A stretch of 64,000 nucleotides of DNA. Origin: Heliopora coerulea. Its lineage: Eukaryota > Cnidaria > Anthozoa > Scleralcyonacea > Helioporidae. The stretch lies in NCBI GenBank assembly GCA_030142905.1, contig JASJOG010000002.1, positions 6,618,501 to 6,682,500 on the forward strand. The letters are read 5' to 3'. The translations under genes were made by a program, and so were the position numbers. Of this stretch, positions 11,593-21,605 are shown piece by piece. The notes beneath the pieces were generated by a model. The model was not told where the DNA came from. It was given only the letters and a program-made list of their open reading frames with translations, and searched no databases. How positions within the stretch are numbered: position 1 is the first letter of the stretch; the number at the start of each line of letters is the position of its first letter.

Positions 11593-12562
11593 TTACTCTT
11601 CTTTTGTCATACATTCTTCCATATTGATCACACCTCCTTTTCTAACTAGTACTAACAGCAGCTCTACGGTATTCTTAACATACCACCCTATACCATTCTC
11701 TTCTGCTCGTACACAACTTTCACAACTCATAAGCCTCCTTCTTCCTTTTCCTCTTGGTAGATATAACCTATCTACATTACTCCTAGGATGAAAGGCACCA
11801 TGCACTATTAACAACTTCCTCGACTTTGTATCCAAGCTTCGTAACTCCTCATTACTCCATTTAACAATTCCTGCTCCGTACCTGAGTAACGCTACCGCCC
11901 AACTGTTGATCGCTTGAAATTTAATTTTTCCATTCAACTTTGACCTTAAAATCAGTCTCAGTCTTCTCAAGTATTCTTCCTTGAACCTGTTCTTCATTGC
12001 CTCTTCCTTGATTTCGTCCATCTCTAAGATCCCCAAATATTTATATCCCTCATCTTCAATAATTCTTATCATTTCCCCATTTGACAAAACAATATTCTCA
12101 CACTCTACTACTTTCCCCTTTGCAGGGTCAACACCCCACATTTCTTGATACCAAATTCTATTTCGGTATCCGTACTAACGAGTCGTATAGTCTTGACCAA
12201 GAAATCAATTTGAACTTCACTCTTACCATATAATTTAAGATCATCCATAAATAACAAGTGATTGATCCTTTGTTGTTTACCTTTGAACTCGTATCCCGCT
12301 TTCACTTTCCTGAATACTAGACTCAGTTGTATCTCACATAGTACAAACAATTACGGTTGCCGATTATGCCGTGAAATATACCTCTCCTGATTTGTACATG
12401 TTCCAGCCTCTCTCCATATAATGTCAATTTCGTTTTCAATTGAGACATGCTATGGCTTATAAACCGTTCCACGTTCTTAATATTCCCAAACATTTCTAAA
12501 CATTCAGTGATCCACGAGTGTGATATCATATCATAAGCTTTTCTATAATCTATCCAGGCCAT
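11593..12562 (-). pseudogene. LINE copy 2: RT and thumb fragments
   Basis: Frames 12323-12562, 12108-12350 and 11593-12141 together give motif A (AWIDYRKAYDMISHSWITEC), a damaged motif B (IRRGIFHGIIGN, lacking the QGDSLSPLLF portion), motif C ([13 protein letters not shown]), FGIKKC, then DEGYKYLGILE and LYLPRGKGRR. Two frameshifts separate them. The blocks align one to one with copy 1 at 7600-8640. Confidence 0.85.
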
Positions 12563-12762
12563 AGCCAGGTTGGTATTTCTCCTGCAATCCTACAGAACCA
12601 TCTTATTTATGAGTAATTGGTCTTTCGTTCCCATACTCTTTCTTCTGCATCCTTTCTGCTCATTTGGCAACACCATGTTGCCCTCCAACAATCCATATAT
12701 ACTTTCTTCTATGATCCCATTCATGCGTTTCCACTTAAAAGGCAAACAAGTTATAGGTCTAA

Positions 12763-13325
12763 TTCAGAATCATCCTCAGGGTATTATGAAATGATAACTT
12801 CACAATTAACCTACACTGTTGAAGTCAACTGAAAAATGTTGACTCGAGCGGGATTTGAACTCGCACCTTCGGGATACCGGTCCGCCGCTCTACCTGTTGA
12901 GCTATCGAGCCCACAGGGATTGGAGGCGAGTTTTTATCCAATTTAAGTGCACGAAGTATTCTCGCGACAGCTTAACGCTATCCATGAGATTGGATGTGCA
13001 GTGTTTCAATTCTATTTCAGAATCATCCTCAGGGTATTATGAAACGATAACTTCACAATTAACCTACATTGTTGAAGTCAATTGAAAAATGTTGACTCGA
13101 GCGGGATTTGAACTCGCACCTTCGGGATACTGGTCCGCCGCTCTACCTGTTGAGCTATCGAGTCCATAGGGATTGGAGGCGAGTTTTTATCCAATTTAAG
13201 TGCACGAAATATTCTCGCGACAACTTAACGCTATCCATGAGATTGGATGTGCAGTGTTTCAATTCTATTTCAGAATCATCCTGAAATTCAGTTGACTTCA
13301 AGAGTGTAGGTTAATTGTGAAGTTA
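12763..13325 (-). mobile_element. tRNA-like SINE/TIR element, tandem dimer, with 12-base target duplication
   Basis: The 12 bases ttataggtctaa at 12751-12762 and 13326-13337 flank the insertion into LINE copy 2. The insert has two units with a 250-base period. Each unit holds, on the minus strand, a tRNA-like segment (12841-12911 and 13094-13164) with A-box tagctcaacagg and B-box gagttcaaatccc. A 37-base sequence (aacttcacaattaacctaca...) occurs in each unit, and its inverted copy closes the insert at 13288-13324. So it is both Pol III-like and terminally inverted. Confidence 0.85.
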
Positions 13326-13344
13326 TTATAGGTCTAAAGTTGTT

Positions 13345-14307
13345 TGCAACGTTACCTTTTGTTGGATCCTTTACACATAAAACAGTTCTGCCACACGTCA
13401 TCCACTCTAAAAGTTTGTCTTCGTCATTTAAGATTTTTTCCATCTGATGCGCTATTCTTTGGTGACAAATATTTAATCCAAAAGCTTTGTACTCCGTCAA
13501 GTCCTGGAGCTTTCCAATTAGGCATCTTCCTGCGTTGCATCTCAACTTTCTCCTTAGTTATCTGCAGATCGTCTTTTGAAGGGTATGTTGCATTTCCCTT
13601 GATTTCTTTCAACCATTCTGCTTGCTTATTGTGTTCTTTTACTTCATCCCAAATTCCTCCCCAGAACCTTTTGTTTTCTTCGGCGTTAGGTATGATCTTT
13701 TCTTACCTGGATTCCACATTTATTTCTTGGTAAAACCTCTTCTGATCCACATTGAACAATCCATTTTGTCTATACTGCTTTATTCTTTGCTTGTACCTTT
13801 TCAGCTTCTCCTTTTTTGCAGTTACTCTTTGCTTCAGCTCCTCAATAGCAACTGACAATCCTTTTGTTTTTAAGTTATACTTCCTTTCCAATTCTTTGTA
13901 CTTTCCCTCCCTTCATAATTCTCTTCTTCGCTTACATTCCAGTATTGCTAAGTCTTTATTTGCTTGATATCATTAACAATTCTTCTCTTCCACCATGGTT
14001 CCTCATTTCTTTTTGTTGTATTTTTCTTCTTTATTCCTATCCTCTCCGCCACTAACATACTAACGGCTTTCAGTAACCTATTAGTTTCTGTAATATTGCT
14101 AGTTGCAATATACTTCAATACCTTGTTAACCTTTCTTGTTTCCTCCACCACTCTTATTTTATTCACTTTCCTAAAATCATAATCAACTTCTCTGTTTGGA
14201 TTATTCATTAACTCCGCTATCTTTCTCACCATTTTCTTCTCTTCATTCGATGCTTTTTCAAAATCATTTAATAGTATATTTTCGGTGTTGGCACTCTGCA
14301 TGTTCAC
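13345..14307 (-). pseudogene. LINE copy 2: linker, RT start and N-domain fragments
   Basis: 13424-13612 carries [20 protein letters not shown]. 13345-13420 carries [18 protein letters not shown]. 13703-13891 carries YRQNGLFNVDQKRFYQEIN. 13948-14307 carries TETNRLLKAVSMLVAERIG and EEPWWKRRI. Each corresponds to a block in copy 1 in the same order. Confidence 0.8.
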
Positions 14308-14339
14308 ATTATCATCTTCCTCTATATTTTGAGTTTGAA

Positions 14340-14785
14340 TTTGAATTTATTAATTAAAAAATAGACTTTGCAACCCATAAGGGTTGAAATACGTCCATTA
14401 TTTACAATGAGATAGTAAAATACAATTACAAATGTTAGTTAAATATGATTTACAAATGGTAAAAATAGTAAGGAATTTATACCTATAATTACAAAAGAGA
14501 ATATATAAAAATGTTAAGAGTACATGCGTGATCAATGTTCATTGTAATTCTTTAAACATGACGGAATAAAAGATCTTCTAAAACGTTCAGTCCTACATTT
14601 AATTGTTACAAGTTTATTAGAAGTCCGTAAATCGTAGGTAAGAGAATTTTCAATTTGAATTAAATCAGACAAAGGCGAAGACTGCAAGAGAACATTTTTA
14701 TTGAAAAAACTTGAACATAAGTATTCGCGTCTTGTAGCCAAGGTTGAAATATCAAACACTGCTAAAGCATCGCTGTCCCTTGTCC
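14340..14785 (-). pseudogene. CR1/L2-type LINE 3' end inserted in LINE copy 2
   Basis: The minus strand reads LAVFDISTLATRREYLCSSF, then FNKNVLLQSSPL..., and ends RSFIPSCLKNYNEH. This is the conserved C-terminus of many Jockey/CR1-superfamily LINEs (RR..L...FF...SFIP). Only the last 80 or so codons and an AT-rich 3' UTR (14340-14530) are present, so it is a strongly 5'-truncated insertion. Target duplication not resolved. Confidence 0.7.
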
Positions 14786-14890
14786 ACTACCAGTACTGTC
14801 CGTGCAATCCCTACTGTCATTGTCACTTCGTGCTTCTGTTCCCACTGTGGCCGTATCCATTTCCCAGTTCTCTTTACCTCTTTCTTCTTC

Positions 14891-15313
14891 CTATATCACT
14901 CTTCTTATTAGTTCTTCCAATTCAATTGCCGTTAAGCACTCGTTTCTCCTAATCATTCTTGCCTGGTCACACAATCTCTGCTCTGATACTGAAAATAATT
15001 CTCTCTCTTTCCATATTCTATGCATTCTTTGCTCGTAACCGCGAATCGGTTTCCCCTCTTCTGTAAATGGTTTACTTAATAAGAAACATTCCATAACAGC
15101 TACTTTCATCTCCTTTGTCCACTTCATTCTTGTAATGACTGCAATAGCATGATTACGACCGGGCCTGTGCTGCTGCTCCACAGAACACCTACTGGATGAG
15201 AGACCTTCACTTGCAGATCCAGCCCCATTGACGTCGTTATCTAAGTTCCTATTTTTTATTTGCATCATATTAATGAGTATGATATGGCAAACTATTACCC
15301 CGCCAGATGCCAA
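14891..15313 (-). pseudogene. LINE copy 2: N-terminal domain
   Basis: 140 codons including RSVEQQHRPGRNHA-like and KWTKEMKVAVMECFLLSKPF, then IRGYEQRMHRIWKERELFSV and LCDQARMIRRNECLTAIELE, matching copy 1 at about 9950-10200. The ATG chosen (15313) is the first in frame, but the true start cannot be fixed. Confidence 0.7.
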
Positions 15314-15678
15314 CCTGGAATTTCACGGTTTCGGGGTATATGGTTGCTGTCTTCATGGAACCACCATTACGTGAGTTACCTCCCACGGCTGTAGAGCCCC
15401 ACCTGCCCTGGTTTTGAAATCAGAGTTCGCCTTCTCTTAGGTGGGCTGTTGACCAAACCTGACGAGCCCCACCTACGCGAAGCTACTGGTTTTTAGGCTC
15501 CAGAATCCCGCCTTTCGCCGTTCTCCTATTGGTTAAAACGGTTCCGCCACGAGAAGGCCAGGAGTTAGACTTGTTTGTCAGAAGCATTATTTGACGCAGG
15601 CCACTGGGGCACTTTATAGGAAGCAGAAAGCTTATCCTCCACAACCACCCCAGCCATGACAAACCATATGGAACCTTA

Positions 15679-15735
15679 TTAATATTATTATTATTGTTAT
15701 TATTGTTATTGTTATTATTGTTATTGGTATTATTT
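15679..15735. repeat. ATT/GTT trinucleotide array at the 5' edge of LINE copy 2
   Basis: Degenerate (att)n with gtt variants, directly beyond the CG-richer 5' UTR of LINE copy 2. With 6748-6784 and 10501-10553 it means both LINEs are bounded by ATT arrays on both sides. Confidence 0.85.
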
Positions 15736-15947
15736 AAAAATTATCTCGTTCAGTTTACAGGAAGACTTCTCAGGCAATAAACCTGTATTGTTTCTTGTTG
15801 CTCTTAGGAGATATCTTCTACCAGCTGCTCAGACTGCCTCCAAGTTTATTACCATCACTGGTCCCAGTACAACCAAGGCTCTCAATATATGAACTTATTA
15901 TTTAGGTGATGAATGTTGATGTTATTTTCTTGTTGTGGTTATTGTTC

Positions 15948-16371
15948 ATGATGATGGTAATGATGATGATGGTGATGAATGTTGATATTATATTGCTGTT
16001 GTCATTGTTGGTGGTCATGATGGAAGTGATGATGGTGCTGATGGCGTTGGTGACGATGTTATGGTGATGGAGACGATGATGGTGAAGGTGATGGAGACGA
16101 TGATAGTGATGGTGATGGAGACGATGATGGTGATGGTGATGGTGATGGAGACGATGATGGTGATGGTGATGGTGATGGAGACAATAATGGTGATGGTGAT
16201 GGTGATGGAGACGATAATGGTGATGGTGATGGAGACGATGATGGTGATGGTGATGGAGACGATGATGGCGAGGGTGATGGAGACGATGATGATGGTGATG
16301 ATGGTGAGGATGGTCATGGCAATGATCTTATGGAGACAATGATAATGGTGATGATGATTATGGTGATTTAG
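15948..16371. repeat. GATGGT minisatellite with GGAGAC interruptions
   Basis: Runs of gatggtgatggtgatggagac with unit lengths of 18, 24 or 30 bases, all multiples of 6. The long open frames on both strands (Met-Glu-Thr/Met-Val and Ile-Thr-Ile repeats) are products of the 6-base periodicity, not genes. Confidence 0.95.
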
Positions 16372-16379
16372 AGCGAAGT

Positions 16380-16920
16380 TATTAGATTTCCCTCCGTCAT
16401 ATATGATACTATTCCTGTTTCAAAATATCGGCCTAGGTCAACTCAAACCTTTAATGATAGTATTTATATTGAAGCTACGAAATTAATCTCCAAATGCGAA
16501 GGCATCGGTGAAAAAAAGTTGAACCGTACCACTAAAGTTTAACGGATCCACCTTGCCACTAGTTTTTTGCTCTCTGCTGAAGAAGCAAGGAAACGAACGT
16601 TTGGCGCGAAATGTCAACATCAAAACTCGGTGTCTTCTCGACAGAACCAAAAATGCCGCTAATTTATTGAGATACCTGCAAATTTAAAACAAATAAGAAC
16701 ACATTGCGAGGGTTTTACTACTCGAAAAAGACTTACTGTTTGACCTACTGGCTAAAATCCCTCCACTACCATTGTTTCTTCATCAACGTCCAGCATCATC
16801 CAGACCGAAACCCAAACTCTAACCCTAACCACAACCCTAACCCTAATTAAATGCAGACAATAAGAAACTAAACAATTTTCGTCTCTTCGTGATGCTTTGT
16901 CTCTTTAATTCCAAATAATC
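16380..16920. other. Unassigned intronic stretch with a telomere-like patch
   Basis: No gene seen. Around 16815-16846 the sequence holds four CCCTAA-type units (aaccctaaccacaaccctaa and neighbours), i.e. an interstitial (TTAGGG)n-like patch directly upstream of the LINE and (CATA)n block. Confidence 0.6.
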
Positions 16921-16932
16921 AAATGTGTGTGT

Positions 16933-17052
16933 ATATACATACATACATACATACATACATACATACATACATACATACATACATACATACATACATACAT
17001 ACGTACATACATACATACATACGTACATACATACATACGTACATACATACAT
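16933..17052. repeat. (CATA)n microsatellite, left array
   Basis: About 30 cata units with occasional cgta variants, abutting the 3' end of a minus-strand LINE. Read on the LINE sense strand it is (TATG)n, a plausible LINE 3' tail. Confidence 0.95.
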
Positions 17053-17863
17053 GGTGATTGCTACATCTTTAGCAGATTATAGCCGCCTCTAACAGTCTGC
17101 TTTATTTGTCTTATTGCGCCGTTCATGGCCTCTCTGGTGACTGCGGAGACCAGCCTTCGACTTCATTGGCTTTAGGCATATGTGGCAGATGAACTCCGTT
17201 TGTTTGACAGGATTAACTGGATCAGGATGCTTAACAGCATTCTTGTGTACGAGCATGTGCCTTTTCAGTCCAGCTGATGTTTTGCAGATTTTGTTGCAAA
17301 ATACACAAGTGGTATTGCCAAGATGGGGAGGTAGATTGTCACCACTAGCTGTCTTCCAATTATTGTCATGCACTTTCAGATGGTTCACATAGCCTGCTTT
17401 GGACAAGAGCACCCGATCACACATACCACACTTCCAAGATTGCTTGTCGGCCGGCAGGTCTGGGTGACATCCTTTCCGAAGACCACGTTTCATCTGAGCG
17501 TACTTAATGCGCTTATCCTCAAAAGTGCTGCACCCTTCCCTAACGGAGTTCCTCCATTGTGCACGATTCAGTGCCAGTTTCTCCCAGTCTTGCATATTTA
17601 TACACAGTGCCTTCAAGTTGTCCTTAAGGTTATCTTTAAACCTTTTCCTAGGCTTATGTTGTGGACGCTTCCCTGTCTTCAGCTCCCCATAGAAGAGTTG
17701 TTTGGGAAGCCGGTTATCCTCCATCCTCACAATGTGTCCAGCCCAGCGCATTTGATTATGGATGATCATGGCTTCAATACTCATACATTGAGACCTTTGG
17801 AGGATGACAATGTCGGCAGTTAATGACTGCCAACTGATGTTAAGAATGCGCCGCAGACATTTC
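17053..17863 (-). pseudogene. 5'-truncated LINE C-terminus with three C2H2 zinc fingers
   Basis: An open frame of about 260 codons entering from the right-hand (TATG)n array and stopping at 17089. First comes the end of a Jockey/RTE-like RT protein: CLRRILNISWQ, MRWAGHIVRMEDNRLPKQLF and GKRPQHKPRKRFKDNLKDNL. Then three fingers: CGMCDRVLLSKAGYVNHLKVH-like (C-x2-C...H-x3-H type), CVFCNKICKTSAGLKRHMLV followed by His, and CHICLKPMKSKAGLRSHQRG followed by His. The frame is intact throughout, suggesting a recent insertion. Both ends abut CATA arrays. Confidence 0.85.
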
Positions 17864-17964
17864 ATACATACATAGATACGTACATACATACATACATACA
17901 TACATACATACATACATACATACATACATACATACATACATACATACATACATACATACGTACG
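17864..17964. repeat. (CATA)n microsatellite, right array
   Basis: About 24 cata units with tagata/cgta variants, abutting the 5' truncation point of the LINE at 17053-17863. Further cata remnants resume at 18177-18200. Confidence 0.95.
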
Positions 17965-18046
17965 TGAACGTTTTGGTTTACTTAGTACAAAGAGGGCTCA
18001 ATATCGCACAGATAGAGCAAATAGAATTATATCGCTTACATCAAAA

Positions 18047-18092
18047 AGTCACTACAGCTTGTTTCATCTTGAGAAAGAATCTTCAGGTGACT
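18047..18092 (-). ncRNA. Hammerhead ribozyme, antisense partner
   Basis: The same layout on the minus strand: helix I 18092-18087 AGTCAC, CTGAAGA 18086-18080, helix II TCTT/AAGA with loop TCTC, GAAA 18065-18062, loop AAGCT, GTA 18055-18053, GTGACT 18052-18047. It is identical to the + strand motif except for one loop III base. Confidence 0.8.
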
Positions 18093-18103
18093 GAAGATTC
18101 GTC

Positions 18104-18149
18104 AGTCACCTGAAGATTCTTTCTCAAGATGAAACAGGCTGTAGTGACT
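18104..18149 (+). ncRNA. Hammerhead ribozyme, sense to CUL2
   Basis: Layout: helix I strand AGTCAC (18104-18109), CTGAAGA (18110-18116), helix II TCTT/AAGA with loop TCTC (18118-18129), GAAA (18131-18134), a C-G pair closing a 5-base loop AGGCT (18135-18141), cleavage triplet GTA (18141-18143), helix I strand GTGACT (18144-18149). Both core boxes, a GUH triplet and complementary helices I and II are all present. Expected scission after 18143. Helix III is minimal, as reported for retroelement hammerheads. Confidence 0.82.
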
Positions 18150-18401
18150 TTTTGATGTAAGCGATATAATTACATCCATACGTACATACATACATACCTA
18201 CATAGATCGATAGGTCCATAGATCGATAGGTGGGTAGGTGCGTAGGTGGATAAGTGAATAGGTGAATAGGTGGGTAGATGGGTAGATAGATATCTATCTT
18301 TCACAGTTTGGGTAACTTGGCAGACCGACATGTGCACATATGGCACTTCAATTAAGTGGTATACGAAAAAATTTGGTAAGTTCGTTTTGTTTTGGTTTTA
18401 G

Positions 18402-18501
18402 TCATTTGAATCAGTATATTAAGAAGGAAAAACAAGATGGAGAAATATCCCCATATGCCATATGTCCATCGGAAAATGGAAAGATGCTGGAAATAGGAGC
18501 T
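18402..18501 (+). CDS. CUL2: CUL2 exon
   Basis: After ggttttag, one base completes the previous codon, then 33 codons: HLNQYIKKEKQDGEISPYA through the MLEIGA end, donor gtaagt. It corresponds to the LNTQFIKK...MEIGE part of animal CUL2 (second cullin repeat). It starts in phase 2 and ends in phase 0. The exon that should precede it was not found. Confidence 0.88.
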
Positions 18502-19605
18502 GTAAGTCTGGAACGCTCGTGATATTGCAATGCAGTAACTTTATGCAGGGTTCTGCCCCGGACCATCTGAGTGCTGGATACCTGCAGACCACGGGTCAAC
18601 CCCCCGGAGAACTTTCGAAGTTTTGATGGTCTGAAAATGCTATTTTCAACTTCTGAGCAAGTGATATTTTCTTTGCATGTGATTGACAATTTTATCAGTA
18701 TTTATGTGGATTATGTAAATAAAAATGTAATATAGTGACTGATATCTCGTCAAAAAATTTTTGAGAATACCATCCATAGAAGTGAAGATAGTTTTTTCCC
18801 TGGTTCCCGACATATTACCAGTGTATCATCTGACACTACTATAAAGCATGATGATGCAAGCACGTTTTGGCATCCCAAGGTCATGATTTACCTTGATGCA
18901 ATGGCGCTACTCTATAGGGATTTGACTGCGGAGAGGATGATACACTTCATACACTGTGAACATCAGTTAAAAGCTTAATTTTGATGTTCCAGACAAAGTA
19001 TCTGAAGTGTAGCATCAATAAACCCAGTGCAAACTGATTAGCGACTTCCCGAAGTCATCAACATCACTTAAAGAAAATTATTAGAGGTTTTCTTATGTAT
19101 TTGATACTTTTCATGCGCCAGGCACCTCCGCCCAGTGCTGCCCACTGTGGGAGAACCCTGTTTATGTTAATCTTTACATTAGTGTTATTCAGGTGTACAA
19201 CATTGTTCAAGTCGACTGCAAATAGCTTTCTTATCTAGGGAAAGAGAACATCTGTGGAAAAAAAAAAGTTGCTAACAAAAGCTATGAGACATCTTCTAGA
19301 AACAGTGTTGATGCAAGTTGATTGTTGAGCGAGAGGATGACCTGGATCCTAGAAACATTTAAGCCTGACAAGACGGTATCTTAAAGGTTGTGGGGGAACG
19401 CTAGAATTACGGCTTAATTAGTTCTTAAACATTTTTACACTTTCCAGAATAAACAAATTAGAACGCTGAAAATAGAAATGGTAACGGTTCAAGCGTCGTT
19501 CCTTCACTCGAAACGTTGCCAGCGTTTCAATTTTTGATAACATGTCATGAAATACGGAAGACGTAGAGATTTTATCAAAATGGTCTTTTATGTTCTATTT
19601 TGCAG
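18502..19605. other. CUL2 intron, nothing recognised
   Basis: No coding signature, and no repeat that I can identify from within the window. Confidence 0.5.
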
Positions 19606-19688
19606 TTAGCTTTAAATATTTGGCGGCAAGTGATAATCGAGCCCTTGAAGGAGATGTTGGTCAAAGAACTTCTGGCAGAAATTAAAAG
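19606..19688 (+). CDS. CUL2: CUL2 exon
   Basis: Acceptor tattttgcag, then LALNIWRQVIIEPLKEML and VKELLAEIK, donor gtttgg after AG of a split Arg codon. It matches LALDMWRKLMVEPL in animal CUL2. 83 nt; end phase 2. Confidence 0.92.
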
Positions 19689-20789
19689 GTTTGGCCAGTT
19701 TCTAATTAGTTTTTATTTTTATGTCGCAGTTTTAGAAGTTGAAGTATATTCGAACTCTGGTACAGAAAAATTTCGAAATTACAAAAAATAAATAACTGTA
19801 ATCATATACTCAATACTTTACTCAGTACCTTATTTGATGTTGAATGCATACTTAGCTATAAAGCTATTTTACAGATGTTCCACAAAAATAAAAATAAATG
19901 TAAAAATACTCATAGTCTAACATTACAATAACTGCTGTGTACAAATAATTAATTAAAGGCTAAAAAGAAGAGGCTAAAATATATGTCACCCTTAAGAAGC
20001 TAAGCCGTTGATATTTTTAGTTTTAAAACACTTCACTACGCAAAAAGAATACGAAGAAGTTCACCAATGTTCTGTTTTGAGAGTTCATACGTTGAAAAAG
20101 GGTTGCTTGACGATTTTCTTCCTCGGCTATTACAAAATTATTGTTACTGTTGAGCCCTACTTATCGTTCTGGGTTGTGCTAAATTAATGTTTGTGGATTT
20201 GAATTGCAACCAAGCACATCTCTGAGGATCTTTTTTTCTGATCCCTCAAGCCTGGCTTTCTGACCTCACAGGTCAAGCCTATTACCGCTCAGAGGCGTCG
20301 TCGCCGAGGGGAGGGGCCATGATAGCGTTAACCCTACAACTGCTAAAATCAACATCTGTTGACTTGGTTTGTTTTAAACTTTGATTCATTATAGAATGAC
20401 GTCAGCAGAAAATTGTAAAAACACCCTGAACTTTTCCGATAAAAGATTTCTCGAGAATCGTGTGCTGTTGTACATGCTAGAAACTACAAGACACGACTAT
20501 TTTGTTGATAATTTGGATCGTCTTTGTGGCTGAATTTGGGTCGCTGAGAACTGAGACGATGAAGTAGCTGCGGTAGAAATCCTGTCGCGTCTGCATTCAT
20601 TTAAGCGATTTATCGTTGTCCTTACGGCTCACGTTAGATGATCTGTTAACTGCAGATACAGTAGGTGGCTACTCACGCATATGAGAGGTTTTCTATTGTA
20701 GAAAGATATCTGTACAAAGCTATATTAAAGATGTGTGGAACCGGAAGGTTTCACACATATCTTGTATTATTTGCTTTCTACATTTTCAG
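19689..20789. other. CUL2 intron, nothing recognised
   Basis: AT-rich; no exon-like or repeat structure identified. Confidence 0.5.
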
Positions 20790-20848
20790 AGACAGAGATG
20801 GTGAAAATACGCCGCACACTGTAATCCAAGGAGTAATAAATTCGTTTG
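20790..20848 (+). CDS. CUL2: CUL2 exon
   Basis: Acceptor cattttcag, then DRDGENTPHTVIQGVINSF, donor gtaagt. 59 nt; it matches the DRGGED...VIHGVINSF segment of CUL2. It ends in phase 1, so the missing next small exon must start in phase 1 and end in phase 0. Confidence 0.9.
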
Positions 20849-21445
20849 GTAAGTTATCAGAGGAGCTTTGTTGAGGACCCTTTTTGGGATGGTAAACTTG
20901 GCTGTGGTATGGAGCAATATACTGGCCTGCATTTGTTATTATTACTGTTATCAAAAATATTTTATCTGAATAATAAAATATAAAACAGAAAGCCACCTTG
21001 GTTTAGTTATGTTCCAAGCTTCCACATGTATGCCATAATGAAGCTAAAACATGCCGTTAAAAGTGCATTAACTTCACCTTCTCTATCAACCCCTTCTGTT
21101 GCTAAATTGTGTCACCCTATTTTAAAACTTCACCGACAAGTACATTTAAATGTTGGTGGTTTAGGATGACATTCGACCGTGTTTTACAAACTTTAATTTG
21201 TTTCAGATATTTCGTTAAACATGACCCAACATCCCTTCTTTTCTTGTTTTCGCAGCGCATGTTGATGAACATTGTTTGATTAGTTTGGCCACCTCGTCCA
21301 GAACATCATCTAATATTATTTCACAAAATTTTCTGGACAAAGTTTTTGGAAGGGGCTTTAGTGTCATGACTCAGTCAATGAATTTTGGAAAACTTACTGT
21401 ATTCGAGCATGCTGCGTAATTTGGGTATGATTCCTAAATGGCTGT

Positions 21446-21605
21446 TCACAAGTGCGATTTTGTGCCTTGCGATTGACATCTTAGAGTATGTGTTTAACTG
21501 ACTAGAGCGTCAAGGACAAACTGCAGCGAACCATAAACGGATGTCTTGCAGCATAGACTATCATGAGTTTGTTACATACACTAGAATGACAATCGCAACG
21601 TCTAA
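21446..21605. mobile_element. Decayed MITE copy
   Basis: Reverse-complement relative of 4728-4924: shared blocks include ttgcgattgacatctt, gagtatgtgtttaactgac and tcatgagtttgttac. The TIRs are eroded. Confidence 0.7.

Larger units (their letters stand above)
10554..15678 (-). mobile_element. LINE copy 2, same class, heavily decayed and carrying three later insertions
   Basis: Homologous to copy 1 and in the same orientation, so the two are head to tail. Recognisable coding blocks, 5' to 3': N-terminal domain 14891-15313, N-domain and WWKRRI segment 13948-14307, linker 13640-13891, RT start 13345-13612, RT middle 12323-12562, RT motif C and thumb 11593-12350, CCHC remnant 11088-11230. The frames are broken many times. 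Inserted later: a LINE tail at about 14340-14785, a tRNA-like tandem element at 12763-13325, and a palindromic Penelope-like fragment at 11231-11383. The 5' non-coding region is 15314-15678 and ends in another ATT-rich array. Confidence 0.82.
18025..18171. mobile_element. 147-base palindrome holding two opposed hammerhead ribozymes
   Basis: The left arm starts aattatatcgcttacatcaa and the right arm ends with its reverse complement; the arms differ by a single transition in loop III (agctt versus aggct). It looks like a short inverted fragment of a hammerhead-bearing retroelement (Penelope-like elements are known to carry such motifs) inserted into the (CATA)n region. No coding capacity. Confidence 0.85.
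4463..18401. other. Large CUL2 intron (about 13.9 kb) colonised by mobile elements
   Basis: A CUL2 exon of about 98 nt, starting in phase 0 and ending in phase 2 and coding for the segment before HLNQYIKK, should lie in here. I read all non-repeat stretches (4463-4727, 5550-5815, 6084-6747, 15740-15950, 16380-16920, 17965-18024, 18300-18401) and found no credible candidate. The rest is the repeats listed separately. 18183-18295 is a GATA/GGTA-rich simple repeat (units like gatcgataggt). Confidence 0.7.

Noticed and set aside
12841..12911. tRNA gene on the minus strand
   Set aside because: A and B boxes are good, but the anticodon stem does not pair and the sequence recurs in tandem inside a mobile element.
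16015..16342. Long frames on both strands (Ile-Thr and Met-Val repeats)
   Set aside because: Produced by the 6-base GATGGT periodicity.
18340..18375. Candidate CUL2 exon ending aatttg before gtaagt
   Set aside because: The reading frame and end phase do not fit the next exon, and the peptide does not resemble the missing segment.
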